A stretch of DNA of 32,452 bases from NCBI GenBank assembly GCA_007119175.1, contig SKQC01000434.1:1-32452 (forward strand), read 5' to 3'. How positions within the stretch are numbered: the stretch's first letter is position 1; every line of letters begins with the position of its first letter. This DNA comes from Myxococcales bacterium. Its GTDB lineage: Bacteria; Myxococcota_A; Bradymonadia; Bradymonadales; Bradymonadaceae. The notes below the pieces were generated by a model. The model did not search any database. It saw nothing but the letters and a program-made list of their open reading frames with translations, and had not been told where the DNA came from. Positions 1-8,072 of this stretch are shown here, piece by piece. A program made the position numbers and the translations under genes.

Positions 1-265
1 ATCTTTACGCGTTCAGTTCCCGGGGCCCGCGGCCAGCCTGGCCGCTTTTCGGGATCTTTACGCGTTCAGTTCCCGGGGCCCGCGGCCAGCCTGGCCGCTT
101 TTCGGGATCTTTACGCGTTTAGTTCCCGGGGCCCGCGGCCAGCCTGGCCGCCTTTCGGGATCTTTACGCGTTCAGTTCCCGGGGCCCGCGGCCAGCCTGG
201 CCGCTTTTCGGGATCTTTACGCGTTCAGTTCCCGGGGCCCGCGGCCAGCCTGGCCGCCTTTCGGG
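1..265. repeat. 53-bp tandem repeat, five full copies
   Basis: Five head-to-tail copies lie at 1-53, 54-106, 107-159, 160-212 and 213-265 with no spacer. They are nearly identical: copy 3 has T instead of C at position 120, and copies 3 and 5 read gccgccttt where copies 1, 2 and 4 read gccgctttt. Each unit contains a near-perfect palindrome, GCGGCCAG-C-CTGGCCGC, preceded by overlapping short palindromes (CCCGGG, GGGCCC, CCGCGG), so each copy could fold as a GC-rich hairpin. The array begins at base 1 and probably continues to the left. No open frame, promoter or spacer was recognised inside it. The near identity suggests recent amplification or ongoing homogenisation. Confidence 0.97.
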
Positions 266-325
266 CTGCCAGCCCGAACTTTAGAGAGGCTTATTGGTCC
301 ATGACTTCGTCACCTGGCTGAACGC

Positions 326-348
326 TTAATCTGTAATCTACAGCTTAA
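326..348. promoter_or_regulatory. Imperfect 23-bp palindrome upstream of the reductase gene
   Basis: TTAATCTGTA and TACAGCTTAA flank a 3-base centre (ATC); the arms match at 9 of 10 positions. It lies about 110 bp upstream of the chosen start of the DsbD-like gene. The size and symmetry suit a dimeric regulator, but I cannot name one. CTGT-N5-ACAG is too tight for the usual CTGT-N8-ACAG LexA site. Confidence 0.4.
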
Positions 349-380
349 AATTTACGCACGGGTCGCATCCGTGGCGATAA

Positions 381-395
381 GTGAATACAATTCAC
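381..395. promoter_or_regulatory. GTGAA-N5-TTCAC palindrome overlapping a possible -10 box
   Basis: The sequence GTGAATACAATTCAC is a perfect 5-5-5 inverted repeat. Its centre contains TACAAT (386-391), which resembles a sigma-70 -10 hexamer, but no convincing -35 box lies 16-18 bases upstream. A protein bound here would cover the putative start of transcription of the reductase gene 65 bp downstream. The operator role is inferred from symmetry and position only. Confidence 0.35.
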
Positions 396-459
396 CCCGC
401 TGAAGTTGGAGATTAGCCCCGATCGCGAATTGACGGCTGCTCGAAGGAAGCGAAACCCG

Positions 460-2787
460 ATGAAAGTAAACCGCTCAGGCATCTATGATCGAAACGCTGC
501 TCGTTGGCTAGCGGCGCTCCTTTTTATTGTTGTAGCCTTGTGGGCGATGTCGGCGACAGCCGCCGGCGAGTTGCCAGATTTGCCAGAAAACGCCATTGCT
601 GAGGATGCCTACGACGACGGCGAGGCGCGGGTGGCAAATTGGTTGCTCCTCGACGCCGACGAGGTCGCGCCGGGCGAGACGATCTCGGCGGGCGTGTTAT
701 TCGAGATGGATCCGCAGTGGCATATCTACTGGCATTATGCCGGCCAGGGTGGGATGTCGACGGCGATCGATATCACAGCCGATCAGGGAGCTGTGGGACC
801 GGTGATGTGGCCGGAGCCGACGGTCTATCACGAGGCCGGTGGCTCGATCATTACTTTTGGCTACGGCGACCAGGTTCTGCTCTTCTCCGAGATCGAGTTG
901 CCCGACGACATCGAATCGCCCGTCGAGATCACCGCCGACGTCGACTATCTGGTCTGCAAGGTCGATTGCATCCCCGGACAGGCTAATTTGAGCCGTATCG
1001 TCGACCTCGGCGAAAAACTTCCCGAACATCAATCCTCGACAAATGCGATCTTCGACGCCGCGCGGGCTGCCGTTCCCAAAACTCCGGAGGAGACCGGCGT
1101 CGATGCCCAGGTCAGCTACTCTCACGCTCCTATCGAGAGTTCCGATCGGTTTCGGATTGAGCTTCAGGCCATAGGCTGCATGGAGGAGGGCGACAAAGAT
1201 TGCGTCGAACTCGCACAGCCACCGGAGCGAGCGGCCGATGCCCTGGTCTATGAGGGGATGGAAAATATCAGCCTCGACGTCGCCCGGGTCGGCGCGCATC
1301 CCGAGGCTTTCTCCGGTTGGTTTATCGAAATCGAGGGGCGTGCGAGCCGCGATGCCCCTTCTGGTGATAGCCGTTTTTCCGGTGTTCTGCGCCTTCGCGA
1401 TGCCGACGGTACAGCGCTGGCCACCGCCTTTGACGAGCTCTTTCCACGGACCGACACCGCCGAGGGCCGGGCATTGGCCCTCGGCGAAGCTGCTGATGTG
1501 GCCGAGGCCAGCCCCGATGAGGACGGGCTGCCACCTCAGGAGGAGGGACTGTCACTATTTTATGTATTGCTCCTCGCCTTTCTGGGAGGCGCACTTTTAA
1601 ATTTGATGCCCTGCGTATTTCCGGTGCTGGCGGTCAAGGTCTTTGCCTTCGTCAATCTGGTCCACGAGGAGCGCCAGAGCGTTCATCTTCACAGCGCGTT
1701 GTATACCGGTGGAATCGTGGCCTCCATGATGGTTCTGGCGGCGGCGGTCATCGGCCTGCAAGTCGTGGGCACCCAGGTGGGCTGGGGCTTTCAATTTCAG
1801 GAACCACTTTTTGTCGCCGCCGTGGGGGCTGTGGTGGTGATTTTTGCGCTCAATTTGTTCGGTGCCTTCGAGGTCACCCTGGGGCCGGGGCGGCTTCAAG
1901 AGGTCACGCAGGCCCCGTCGAGTCCGCGGCGAAGCTTTGGTGAGGGAGTCCTGGCCGTCATCCTGGCCACGCCGTGCTCGGCGCCATTTTTGGGGACCGC
2001 CGTGGGCTTTGCGCTCGCCAGTTCGCCGCCTTATATCGCCCTTATTTTCGCTGTGCTCGGCATCGGTTTGGCCACGCCCTTTGTGGTGTTGACCATGATT
2101 CCCGGGGCAGCAAAAGTGCTGCCGAAGCCGGGTCCCTGGATGGAGCATTTTAAGCAGGTTTTGGGCTTTGCGCTTTTGGCCACGGCGATCTGGTTGTTGT
2201 GGCTGATGGGACAGATGGTGGGCGTCGGCGCCATGACTCGAGTGCTCATCTTCTTTCTCGCCTGCGCTGTGGCAGTGTGGCTATTTGGGGTGGTTCAATT
2301 TCGCTCTACGCGGGCCCGACGGATTGGGCTCGTCTTCGCTGTGGCGATTATCGTCGTGACCGGCGTCCTGACGCTTCGCTTCGACGAAGAATCAGGTGAC
2401 GCAGCTCAAGTCGAGGCCTCCAGTAGCGCCCCGATCGATTGGAAAGAGTGGAGCGACGACGCCGTGGCCGATGAACTCGCCGCTGGAAGGCCCGTATTCG
2501 TCGATTTTACGGCCGACTGGTGTATTACCTGCAAGGTCAACGAGGCCAATGTGCTCGAACACCGGAGGGTTTTGGAGGCCATCGACGAGCACGACGTAGC
2601 AATGTTTATGGCCGATTGGACGCGCCGCGACGAGCGAATCCGTTCAAAACTCGCCGAATTTGGAAAGGGCGGCGTGCCAATGTACCTGGTATATTCGCCC
2701 GACGATCCCGATAATCCGGAGTTATTGCCCGAAGTGTTGACTCGACAACTCGTAGTGGACGAACTAAAAAACGCGTCGCGTTTATGA
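460..2787 (+). CDS. DsbD/ScsB-family thiol:disulfide reductase
   Basis: Proteins of this family carry reducing equivalents from cytoplasmic thioredoxin across the inner membrane to periplasmic partners. After a signal peptide ending near ATAAG, residues ~30-360 form a DsbC-like/ScsB-type periplasmic domain with a C-x3-C pair (C166, C170). Residues ~365-655 form a polytopic DsbD core with one cysteine in NLMPCVFPVL (C385) and one in ATPCSAPF (C506). The C-terminal thioredoxin domain carries WCITCK (C688, C691). I chose ATG at 460 because AAGGAAG precedes it at good spacing and the signal peptide follows at once; an in-frame TTG at 406 would add 18 residues and lacks a ribosome site. The next gene, 38 bp downstream, is another redox protein, so the two probably work together. 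The resemblance is closer to ScsB than to E. coli DsbD, judged by the N-terminal domain. Confidence 0.9.
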   Translation: MKVNRSGIYDRNAARWLAALLFIVVALWAMSATAAGELPDLPENAIAEDAYDDGEARVANWLLLDADEVAPGETISAGVLFEMDPQWHIYWHYAGQGGMSTAIDITADQGAVGPVMWPEPTVYHEAGGSIITFGYGDQVLLFSEIELPDDIESPVEITADVDYLVCKVDCIPGQANLSRIVDLGEKLPEHQSSTNAIFDAARAAVPKTPEETGVDAQVSYSHAPIESSDRFRIELQAIGCMEEGDKDCVELAQPPERAADALVYEGMENISLDVARVGAHPEAFSGWFIEIEGRASRDAPSGDSRFSGVLRLRDADGTALATAFDELFPRTDTAEGRALALGEAADVAEASPDEDGLPPQEEGLSLFYVLLLAFLGGALLNLMPCVFPVLAVKVFAFVNLVHEERQSVHLHSALYTGGIVASMMVLAAAVIGLQVVGTQVGWGFQFQEPLFVAAVGAVVVIFALNLFGAFEVTLGPGRLQEVTQAPSSPRRSFGEGVLAVILATPCSAPFLGTAVGFALASSPPYIALIFAVLGIGLATPFVVLTMIPGAAKVLPKPGPWMEHFKQVLGFALLATAIWLLWLMGQMVGVGAMTRVLIFFLACAVAVWLFGVVQFRSTRARRIGLVFAVAIIVVTGVLTLRFDEESGDAAQVEASSSAPIDWKEWSDDAVADELAAGRPVFVDFTADWCITCKVNEANVLEHRRVLEAIDEHDVAMFMADWTRRDERIRSKLAEFGKGGVPMYLVYSPDDPDNPELLPEVLTRQLVVDELKNASRL

Positions 2788-2825
2788 AACGACCAATCTC
2801 ACCACCTATCTGACCAGGAGAATCA

Positions 2826-3548
2826 ATGAAGAAGTGGAAGCAGTTATTGATCACGGGACTTATTCTTGGACTCGCCACTACCCTTGCCTGCGACGATGAG
2901 GCCGACGACGAAGCGGAAGCTGAGCCAGCCGAGCAACCTGCAGAGCTGGAGGAGGACGAAGACGAGGAGGCCGATGAAGAGGAAGGGGCGGCTGCCGAGG
3001 CTCCCGACGAGCCGACGATCGGTGAGTTGGCGCCCGACTTCACGCTGGTCGACGAGACCGGCGAGGAACATACGCTGAGCGATTATCGCGGCCAGACGGT
3101 GGTATTGGAGTGGTTTAATATCCCCTGTCCATTCGTCGTGCGCCACTACGAAGCGGGCACTTTTGACGGGATTATCGACGAATCCGGTGGTCTCGACGAG
3201 ATCGTCTGGCTCGCCGTCGACACCACCTGGGATAATACTCCCGAGGACACCCTGGAGTGGAAAGAAGAGACCGAAGATATTCGTGAATACGACTATCCAG
3301 TTCTCCAGGATCCGGAAGGCGATGTGGGCCGGCTGTACAACGCCAAGACCACGCCGCATATGTTCGTGATCGATGAAGATGGAGTTCTGCAATATATGGG
3401 CGGTATCGACGATGACCCGCGCGGTCAGGTCGACGAGCCGGAAAATTATGTCTCCGCGGCGTTGACGGCCATGCGCGACGGTGCCGAGGTGGACCCGTCG
3501 GAAGCCGAGCCCTACGGCTGCACTGTCAAATATGACGAAGATAGTTGA
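2826..3548 (+). CDS. Redoxin-domain lipoprotein with acidic spacer
   Basis: A 240-residue lipoprotein of the AhpC/TSA-redoxin, thioredoxin-like fold. The signal sequence ends at C22 (TTLAC), a slightly atypical lipobox. Residues ~23-60 are an Asp/Glu/Ala-rich low-complexity spacer, and the redoxin domain starts near IGELAPDFTL. The active-site segment is WFNIPCPFVVRHYE with one cysteine, C101, as in the family with W-x-N-x-x-CPF-V-x-x-HYE; a second cysteine lies near the C-terminus in YGCTVKY. A single peroxidatic-type Cys suggests a peroxiredoxin-like or thiol-exchange role rather than a CxxC disulfide reductase. AGGAG sits 5 bases before the ATG. The gene follows the DsbD-like gene and is closed by a strong terminator, so the two likely form an operon in which the membrane reductase recycles this protein. 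Confidence 0.85.
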   Translation: MKKWKQLLITGLILGLATTLACDDEADDEAEAEPAEQPAELEEDEDEEADEEEGAAAEAPDEPTIGELAPDFTLVDETGEEHTLSDYRGQTVVLEWFNIPCPFVVRHYEAGTFDGIIDESGGLDEIVWLAVDTTWDNTPEDTLEWKEETEDIREYDYPVLQDPEGDVGRLYNAKTTPHMFVIDEDGVLQYMGGIDDDPRGQVDEPENYVSAALTAMRDGAEVDPSEAEPYGCTVKYDEDS

Positions 3549-3574
3549 GCCAGCAGCACCGTCAGGAGTAGAGA

Positions 3575-3606
3575 GCGCGTCCCGACTTGCCGGGGCGCGC
3601 TTTTTT
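3575..3606 (+). terminator. Rho-independent terminator after the redoxin gene
   Basis: A 10-bp stem (3575-3584 with 3591-3600, one G-T wobble) has a 6-base loop and is followed directly by T6 at 3601-3606. It lies 27 bp after the redoxin stop and would end the reductase-redoxin transcript. Confidence 0.92.
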
Positions 3607-3806
3607 GTGGCCGTCGACGGAGCTGGATCACAGCCGTTGACGGGATCGCTGGAATCGACGAGCATCGACGGCGATCATCTCGACAATTGATCTGGAAGTG
3701 ACCCGGAGAATTTACGCAGATGTGCAAAGAGACACAGCAGGGCGCAAGCTCGCTGGCCGGGGACGATCGATGCGAAGATAGTTGCATAAAATATCTGGGC
3801 TAGCGG

Positions 3807-6023
3807 ATGCAATCGACTTCGACAGCGCCTGGCAGATCTGTGGTGATGGTGCTGATCTTTGCCGTCTTGGTGCTCGCCCCGGCGGCGGTGCAGGCCGCGG
3901 ATCCACTGGTCGTCTGGCACGCCTATCGCGGCGCCGAGGAAGAGGCGCTCAATAGGGTTGCCGAGCAATGGAATGAGGCCAATCCCGAGCAGCCCGTACG
4001 CCTATTGCCCATTCCCTACGAGGCATTTGCCAATCGGCTGACCAGCGCCATTCCCCGCGGTCACGGGCCCGACGTATTTATCGCCGCCCACGAGCGAGCC
4101 GCCGATTGGGATCGCAGCAATTTGGTGCGGCGACTCGACGGAGAGATCGAGGCGGAGGCCCATTTTCCGATCACCATCGAGGCGTTGACCTACGGCGATC
4201 ATCTGCTCGGCGTGCCGCTGGCCTATAAGAGCCTGGCGCTATTCTATAACCGGGACTTGATCGAGGCGCCGCCAGAGACCACCGACGAGCTTTTGGCGAT
4301 CGCTCGGGAGCATAGCGATCGCGACGCTGGGACCTACGGCCTCGCCTATGAGGCCAATAATTTTTATATGCACGTGCCCTGGGTCTTCGGATTCGGTGGG
4401 GCCATCTTTGACGACGATGACGGTGAATTTGCGCTGGCATCGGATGAAACTGTGGCTTCTTTCGAGTTCGCCGATCGACTGGTCAACCGCGAGGAGCTGG
4501 TCCCCGGTGAGCCCACAGGATCGCTGGTGGCGCATTTATTCGGCTCCGGCGAGTCGCCGATGGCGATCAGCGGCCCCTGGTTTCTGGGCGAGATTGGCGA
4601 TGACGTCGACTTTGATATCGCACCGATTCCCAGAATTTCCGAAACCGGCAACCCTGCGACGCCTTTTCTCACCGTGGAGGCGGCGTTTGTCTCTGCAGAA
4701 AGCGAGCGGCCCGAACAGGCCGTGGAATTTGCCGAGTTTTTGGCGTCCGAGAAGATGGCCGTCGAGCGAGCGCTCACCGGGCTACAGCCGGTCTCGACGA
4801 GAGCGGCCTACGACGATGCTCGCGTGGGTGAGCACCCGATTTTGTCGAAGTTTCGGGATCAGAAGGAGTCGAGCCTTCCCATGCCCAATGATCCACGGAT
4901 GCGATCGGTATGGGAGCCCGCCGGACAGGCATTGGGACAAGTCCTGCGCGGGGCGGTCAGCGCTGAGGTGGCGCTGGCCCAGGCGGAACGGCGCTTCGCC
5001 CTATATACTCGCCCACCGCCGGAGCCCCGAAATCCCACGCCGTTGGTCATTGGCCTGATCATCTTCACTCTGGCGGCGCTGACCTACGGGACCTGGCGAT
5101 TTCGACGCGACCGCGTCTGGGCAAAGATGAAGGCTTCGCTTCCGGCCTATGTGTATATGGCGCCGGCAATCGTCGGGATGCTGGTACTGATCGTCGTGCC
5201 TTTCGTCGTCGGCGCCGCCGTCAGCTTATTTTCCCATGTGGAAGGTGAGTTTACCTATGTGGGGCTGGCGAATTTTGTCGACATTATTCTCAGCCAGGAA
5301 TACGGGCTGACCGATCCGCACAGCTTTTATTTTACCCTGGCTGTGACCGTGGCGTGGACGGCGATCAACGTGGCGCTCCACGTCTCGATCGGCCTTGGGA
5401 TGGCATTGCTATTGCGCGATCCCTGGATGCGGATGCGCGGGATTTACCGGGTGCTTTTGATCATTCCCTGGGCGATTCCCAATTATATCACCGCCCTTAT
5501 CTGGCGGGGAATGTTCCACCAGCAATTCGGAGCGGTCAACGCATTGCTCGACCTGGTCGGCGTCGAGCCCGTCAGTTGGTTTAGTCAATTTGCCACCTCG
5601 TTTACGGCGAATGTGGTCACCAACACCTGGCTTGGTTTTCCGTTTATGATGGTCGTCACCCTCGGCGCCCTGCAGGCCATTCCCACGGACCTGGAGGAGG
5701 CGGCGCGCGTTGACGGGGCGAGCCGTTGGCAGCGTTTTCGCCACGTCACATGGCCGCTTTTAAAGCCGGCGTTGATTCCGGCGGTGGTCCTGGGCACGGT
5801 GTGGACCTTCAATATGTTCAATATCATCTATCTGGTCTCCGGCGGGGCCCCCGACGGGAGCACTGAGATCTTGATCTCCGAGGCCTATAAATGGGCCTTT
5901 GGTCGCCAGGAGCAATACGGCTATGCCGCCGCTTATGCGGTGCTCATCTTCCTCGTACTGCTGGGTTATGGGCTATTCTCCGGACAATTGGAGACCCATG
6001 ATCCGGCCAAAAAGGGGGATTGA
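3807..6023 (+). CDS. ABC importer: fused sugar-binding protein and MalF-type permease
   Basis: One 738-residue chain joins two parts that are usually separate proteins. Residues 1-30 are a signal peptide (AVQAADP). Residues ~31-400 are a family-1 extracellular solute-binding domain resembling MalE (VVWHAYRG, GPDVFIAAHE, SGPWFLGE). After a Pro-rich linker, a membrane segment (~411-431) leads into a basic cytoplasmic loop (RFRRDRVWAK) and then a MalF-like permease from ~445. The permease has the coupling-loop motif EEAARVDGAS at ~630. This topology keeps the binding domain tethered in the periplasm. The substrate is likely a sugar or oligosaccharide, from the family only. No clear ribosome site precedes ATG 3807, and a later ATG (residue 14) would still leave a signal peptide. 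The MalG-type gene begins at the base after this stop. No MalK-type ATPase gene is in the window. Confidence 0.88.
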   Translation: MQSTSTAPGRSVVMVLIFAVLVLAPAAVQAADPLVVWHAYRGAEEEALNRVAEQWNEANPEQPVRLLPIPYEAFANRLTSAIPRGHGPDVFIAAHERAADWDRSNLVRRLDGEIEAEAHFPITIEALTYGDHLLGVPLAYKSLALFYNRDLIEAPPETTDELLAIAREHSDRDAGTYGLAYEANNFYMHVPWVFGFGGAIFDDDDGEFALASDETVASFEFADRLVNREELVPGEPTGSLVAHLFGSGESPMAISGPWFLGEIGDDVDFDIAPIPRISETGNPATPFLTVEAAFVSAESERPEQAVEFAEFLASEKMAVERALTGLQPVSTRAAYDDARVGEHPILSKFRDQKESSLPMPNDPRMRSVWEPAGQALGQVLRGAVSAEVALAQAERRFALYTRPPPEPRNPTPLVIGLIIFTLAALTYGTWRFRRDRVWAKMKASLPAYVYMAPAIVGMLVLIVVPFVVGAAVSLFSHVEGEFTYVGLANFVDIILSQEYGLTDPHSFYFTLAVTVAWTAINVALHVSIGLGMALLLRDPWMRMRGIYRVLLIIPWAIPNYITALIWRGMFHQQFGAVNALLDLVGVEPVSWFSQFATSFTANVVTNTWLGFPFMMVVTLGALQAIPTDLEEAARVDGASRWQRFRHVTWPLLKPALIPAVVLGTVWTFNMFNIIYLVSGGAPDGSTEILISEAYKWAFGRQEQYGYAAAYAVLIFLVLLGYGLFSGQLETHDPAKKGD

Positions 6024-6857
6024 GTGAAGAGGAGCCATCTGGAGAGCGCTGTGGTTCACGCCATCTTGATTTTGATGGTGATGATCGTGCTGTATCCGGT
6101 GTTGTGGGTGGTGAAGATGGCCTTTTCACCGTCGCAGGCGTTTTCTCTTTCGCTGAGTTTATTGCCCGAGCAATGGACTCTGGATAATTTTCGGGGTCTG
6201 CTGACGGCCGATGGCGGCATCTTCTGGAGGCAGTTGCTGAATTCGCTGATCGTCGCCGGCGCCACCACTGTGGTCGGTGTCGTCTTGTCGTGTACGGCGG
6301 CCTATGCCTTTAGTCGGTTTCGATTTCCGGGCCGCAGCGTGGGGATGGCGACATTTTTGATCACCCAGATGTTCCCCGGTGTGGTCATGGCGATTCCCCT
6401 CTATATTTTGCTCGATAATCTGGGGCTTTTAAATTCTCTGACCGGCCTGGTGTTGGTGTATTCGACGACGGCCGTTCCCTTCTGTGTGTGGATGCTCAAG
6501 GGCTATTTCGACACCATTCCCGTGGACCTCGAGGAGGCGGCGGTGATGGACGGAGCCAGTCAGTGGATGATCTTCACCAGGATCGTATTGCCTCTGGCAA
6601 AGCCGGCGATCGCCGTGACGGCCCTATTTAGTTTTATGACCGCCTGGAACGAATTTATTTTGGCCGCCACCTTTTTGTCCGACGAGCGGATGTACACGGT
6701 GCCCGTGGTCTTGCAGCGCTTCGTCGGCGATCACAGCACGGAGTGGGGGTATTTCGCAGCGGGGGCGATCATCGTCTCCATTCCCGTGATGCTGCTCTTT
6801 TTTAAATTGCAGACCTATCTGGTTAGCGGTCTGACATCGGGCGCCGTCAAGGGATGA
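6024..6857 (+). CDS. MalG-type sugar ABC transporter permease
   Basis: A 277-residue inner-membrane permease with about six hydrophobic segments and the EAA coupling loop VDLEEAAVMDGASQW near residues 167-182, which should contact a cytoplasmic ATPase. It pairs with the permease half of the upstream fusion to form the transmembrane channel. Translation starts with GTG directly after the TGA of the fusion gene, and the purine-rich AAAAAGGGGG inside the upstream gene can serve as ribosome site, so the two genes are almost certainly translationally coupled. The 3' end overlaps the convergent gene at 6847 by 11 bp. The ATPase is expected elsewhere on the genome, perhaps shared with other importers. 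Confidence 0.9.
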   Translation: MKRSHLESAVVHAILILMVMIVLYPVLWVVKMAFSPSQAFSLSLSLLPEQWTLDNFRGLLTADGGIFWRQLLNSLIVAGATTVVGVVLSCTAAYAFSRFRFPGRSVGMATFLITQMFPGVVMAIPLYILLDNLGLLNSLTGLVLVYSTTAVPFCVWMLKGYFDTIPVDLEEAAVMDGASQWMIFTRIVLPLAKPAIAVTALFSFMTAWNEFILAATFLSDERMYTVPVVLQRFVGDHSTEWGYFAAGAIIVSIPVMLLFFKLQTYLVSGLTSGAVKG

Positions 6858-7869
6858 GAACGTCAATGGTCTCTCGCACCCGGGAATCGGTGGGATCTAG
6901 TTCTAAGATGCGCTTTCCCAGATCGATGGCGCGCGGGGTGTGATGGGCGACGATTGCCTTTTCCAGGTGACTTCGCAGATATCGGCTGACTTCGCCGATG
7001 ACCGGCGGGGGAGCCAATTCGTGGCGCAGACGGCAGCGGCGATCGTCGTCGGCGAGCATCTCGTAGGAGTCATGTAGACAGCGGCGTGTGTCGTCGTCGG
7101 CCCCGCAGGAGTCCAACCGGTATTGCAGGGCGCGAAAATTTCGCTCGATTCGATCCGGATAGGCCGTCCAGTGTAGCGCGAGATGATCGAAGGGATTGAC
7201 CGTCGACTCCAGGGGACGCGGTGCGTCGAGGACCAGTCCGGTGGCGACCAGCGCCGCCAAAAAGGGCAGGGCCGCCGAGCGATCGACGGCTGTTTCCTCG
7301 ATGAGATCGTCGATATCGTAGTAGCCCGATCTGAGCGCCATAACCAAGCGGGTCTGCTCGGCAGTGGGCCCGATGGCACTGGCCGGCCCCGGGAGGTCGG
7401 GGCGAAGCCGAATCCGCCGCCCTCTCAGCGAGCCCGCCCGGGCTCGCAATTGAGTCGGTGGCGGCGAATTGTCTGGCCGTTGCGTCGGCAGCCGACACCC
7501 AAAATCCACGGCTGCCAGGCGCCAACTCAGTGACGGCGTCGCGGCGGAGACCGAAAATTTATTGCAGTCATTTTGAACCAGTTTTCCGCTCAGACATAGT
7601 GGGCTTTCCCGATCTTCAGCATCGAAGACCAATAATACATGACGCGTCCCCAGACGGGGCGGCGGGGCAGCGACGCAAAACGGCCGGCACGTACTTACAG
7701 ACCACCATAGCGCCTTCCAGCTCTCGCGCGTCAGGTCGGCGATGCGATAGACCGCCGGGGCCGCGCCGCCGGCGTGGATGGTCTGTCCGCGAAGCCTCGT
7801 ATTAGTGTCGCCGGTGGACGGCGGACCGGGAAAATAGCGGTGAACGGCGAAGGTGGATTGTGTCTCCAT
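6847..7869 (-). CDS. Uncharacterised protein with degenerate J-domain-like segment
   Basis: A 340-residue protein that I do not recognise as a whole. Residues ~1-165 match nothing known to me. Residues ~166-215 read like a small winged-helix segment of the kind found in DUF4388/PATAN-type proteins (YDIDDLIEETAVDRSA...FLAALVATGLV). Residues ~223-285 follow the helix pattern of a J domain (NPFDHLALHW...RCLHDSYEMLADDDRRCRL), but the HPD signature needed to stimulate Hsp70 ATPase is absent. The last ~50 residues look TPR-like (AIDLGKRILELDPTD). ATG at 7869 is chosen because AGGGGGG lies about 7 bases upstream; the frame stays open further upstream to 8001 without such a site. No signal peptide, so probably cytoplasmic. 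The domain assignments are by eye and uncertain. Confidence 0.65.
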   Translation of the reverse strand: METQSTFAVHRYFPGPPSTGDTNTRLRGQTIHAGGAAPAVYRIADLTRESWKALWWSVSTCRPFCVAAPPPRLGTRHVLLVFDAEDRESPLCLSGKLVQNDCNKFSVSAATPSLSWRLAAVDFGCRLPTQRPDNSPPPTQLRARAGSLRGRRIRLRPDLPGPASAIGPTAEQTRLVMALRSGYYDIDDLIEETAVDRSAALPFLAALVATGLVLDAPRPLESTVNPFDHLALHWTAYPDRIERNFRALQYRLDSCGADDDTRRCLHDSYEMLADDDRRCRLRHELAPPPVIGEVSRYLRSHLEKAIVAHHTPRAIDLGKRILELDPTDSRVRETIDVLIP

Positions 7870-8024
7870 TGGCGTCCCCCCCTGGAGGATTGGTCGTTTA
7901 ATTGGAGCAGTCAGTGATGTGGTTTTACACTCCTCAACATTGTAATCAGGGTCCGCTGGTTGACCACCAAACATCGTTGCATCTGTGTCTCGACCGTGCA
8001 AAATATGGGTTCGTCGTAATGGTT

Positions 8025-8046
8025 GACGAGGTGTCGATGCCTCGTC
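8025..8046 (+). other. Short hairpin in the lipase leader
   Basis: GACGAGG (8025-8031) and CCTCGTC (8040-8046) form a perfect 7-bp stem with an 8-base loop, ending 26 bp before the lipase start codon. It could affect translation or mark a regulator site; no further evidence. Confidence 0.3.
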
Positions 8047-8072
8047 GTCTTTGATTGAAGGTCACCGCGCCG

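Noticed and set aside
1-265. CRISPR-like array
   Set aside because: The repeats abut each other with no unique spacers, and no cas gene is nearby.
326-348. LexA/SOS box
   Set aside because: The centre between CTGT and ACAG is 5 bases, not the 8 of the usual gammaproteobacterial site, and the gene downstream is not an SOS gene.
697-1299. 200-codon open frame on the minus strand inside the reductase gene
   Set aside because: It is fully antisense to a well-supported coding gene, has no recognisable protein features, and arises from high-GC codon bias.
2606-3043. Minus-strand frame encoding a Ser-rich protein
   Set aside because: The Ser run is the antisense reading of the acidic GAG/GAC codons of the redoxin lipoprotein spacer.
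2844-3665. 273-codon minus-strand frame across the redoxin gene and its terminator
   Set aside because: It covers the redoxin gene in antisense and runs through the terminator hairpin; no protein family features.
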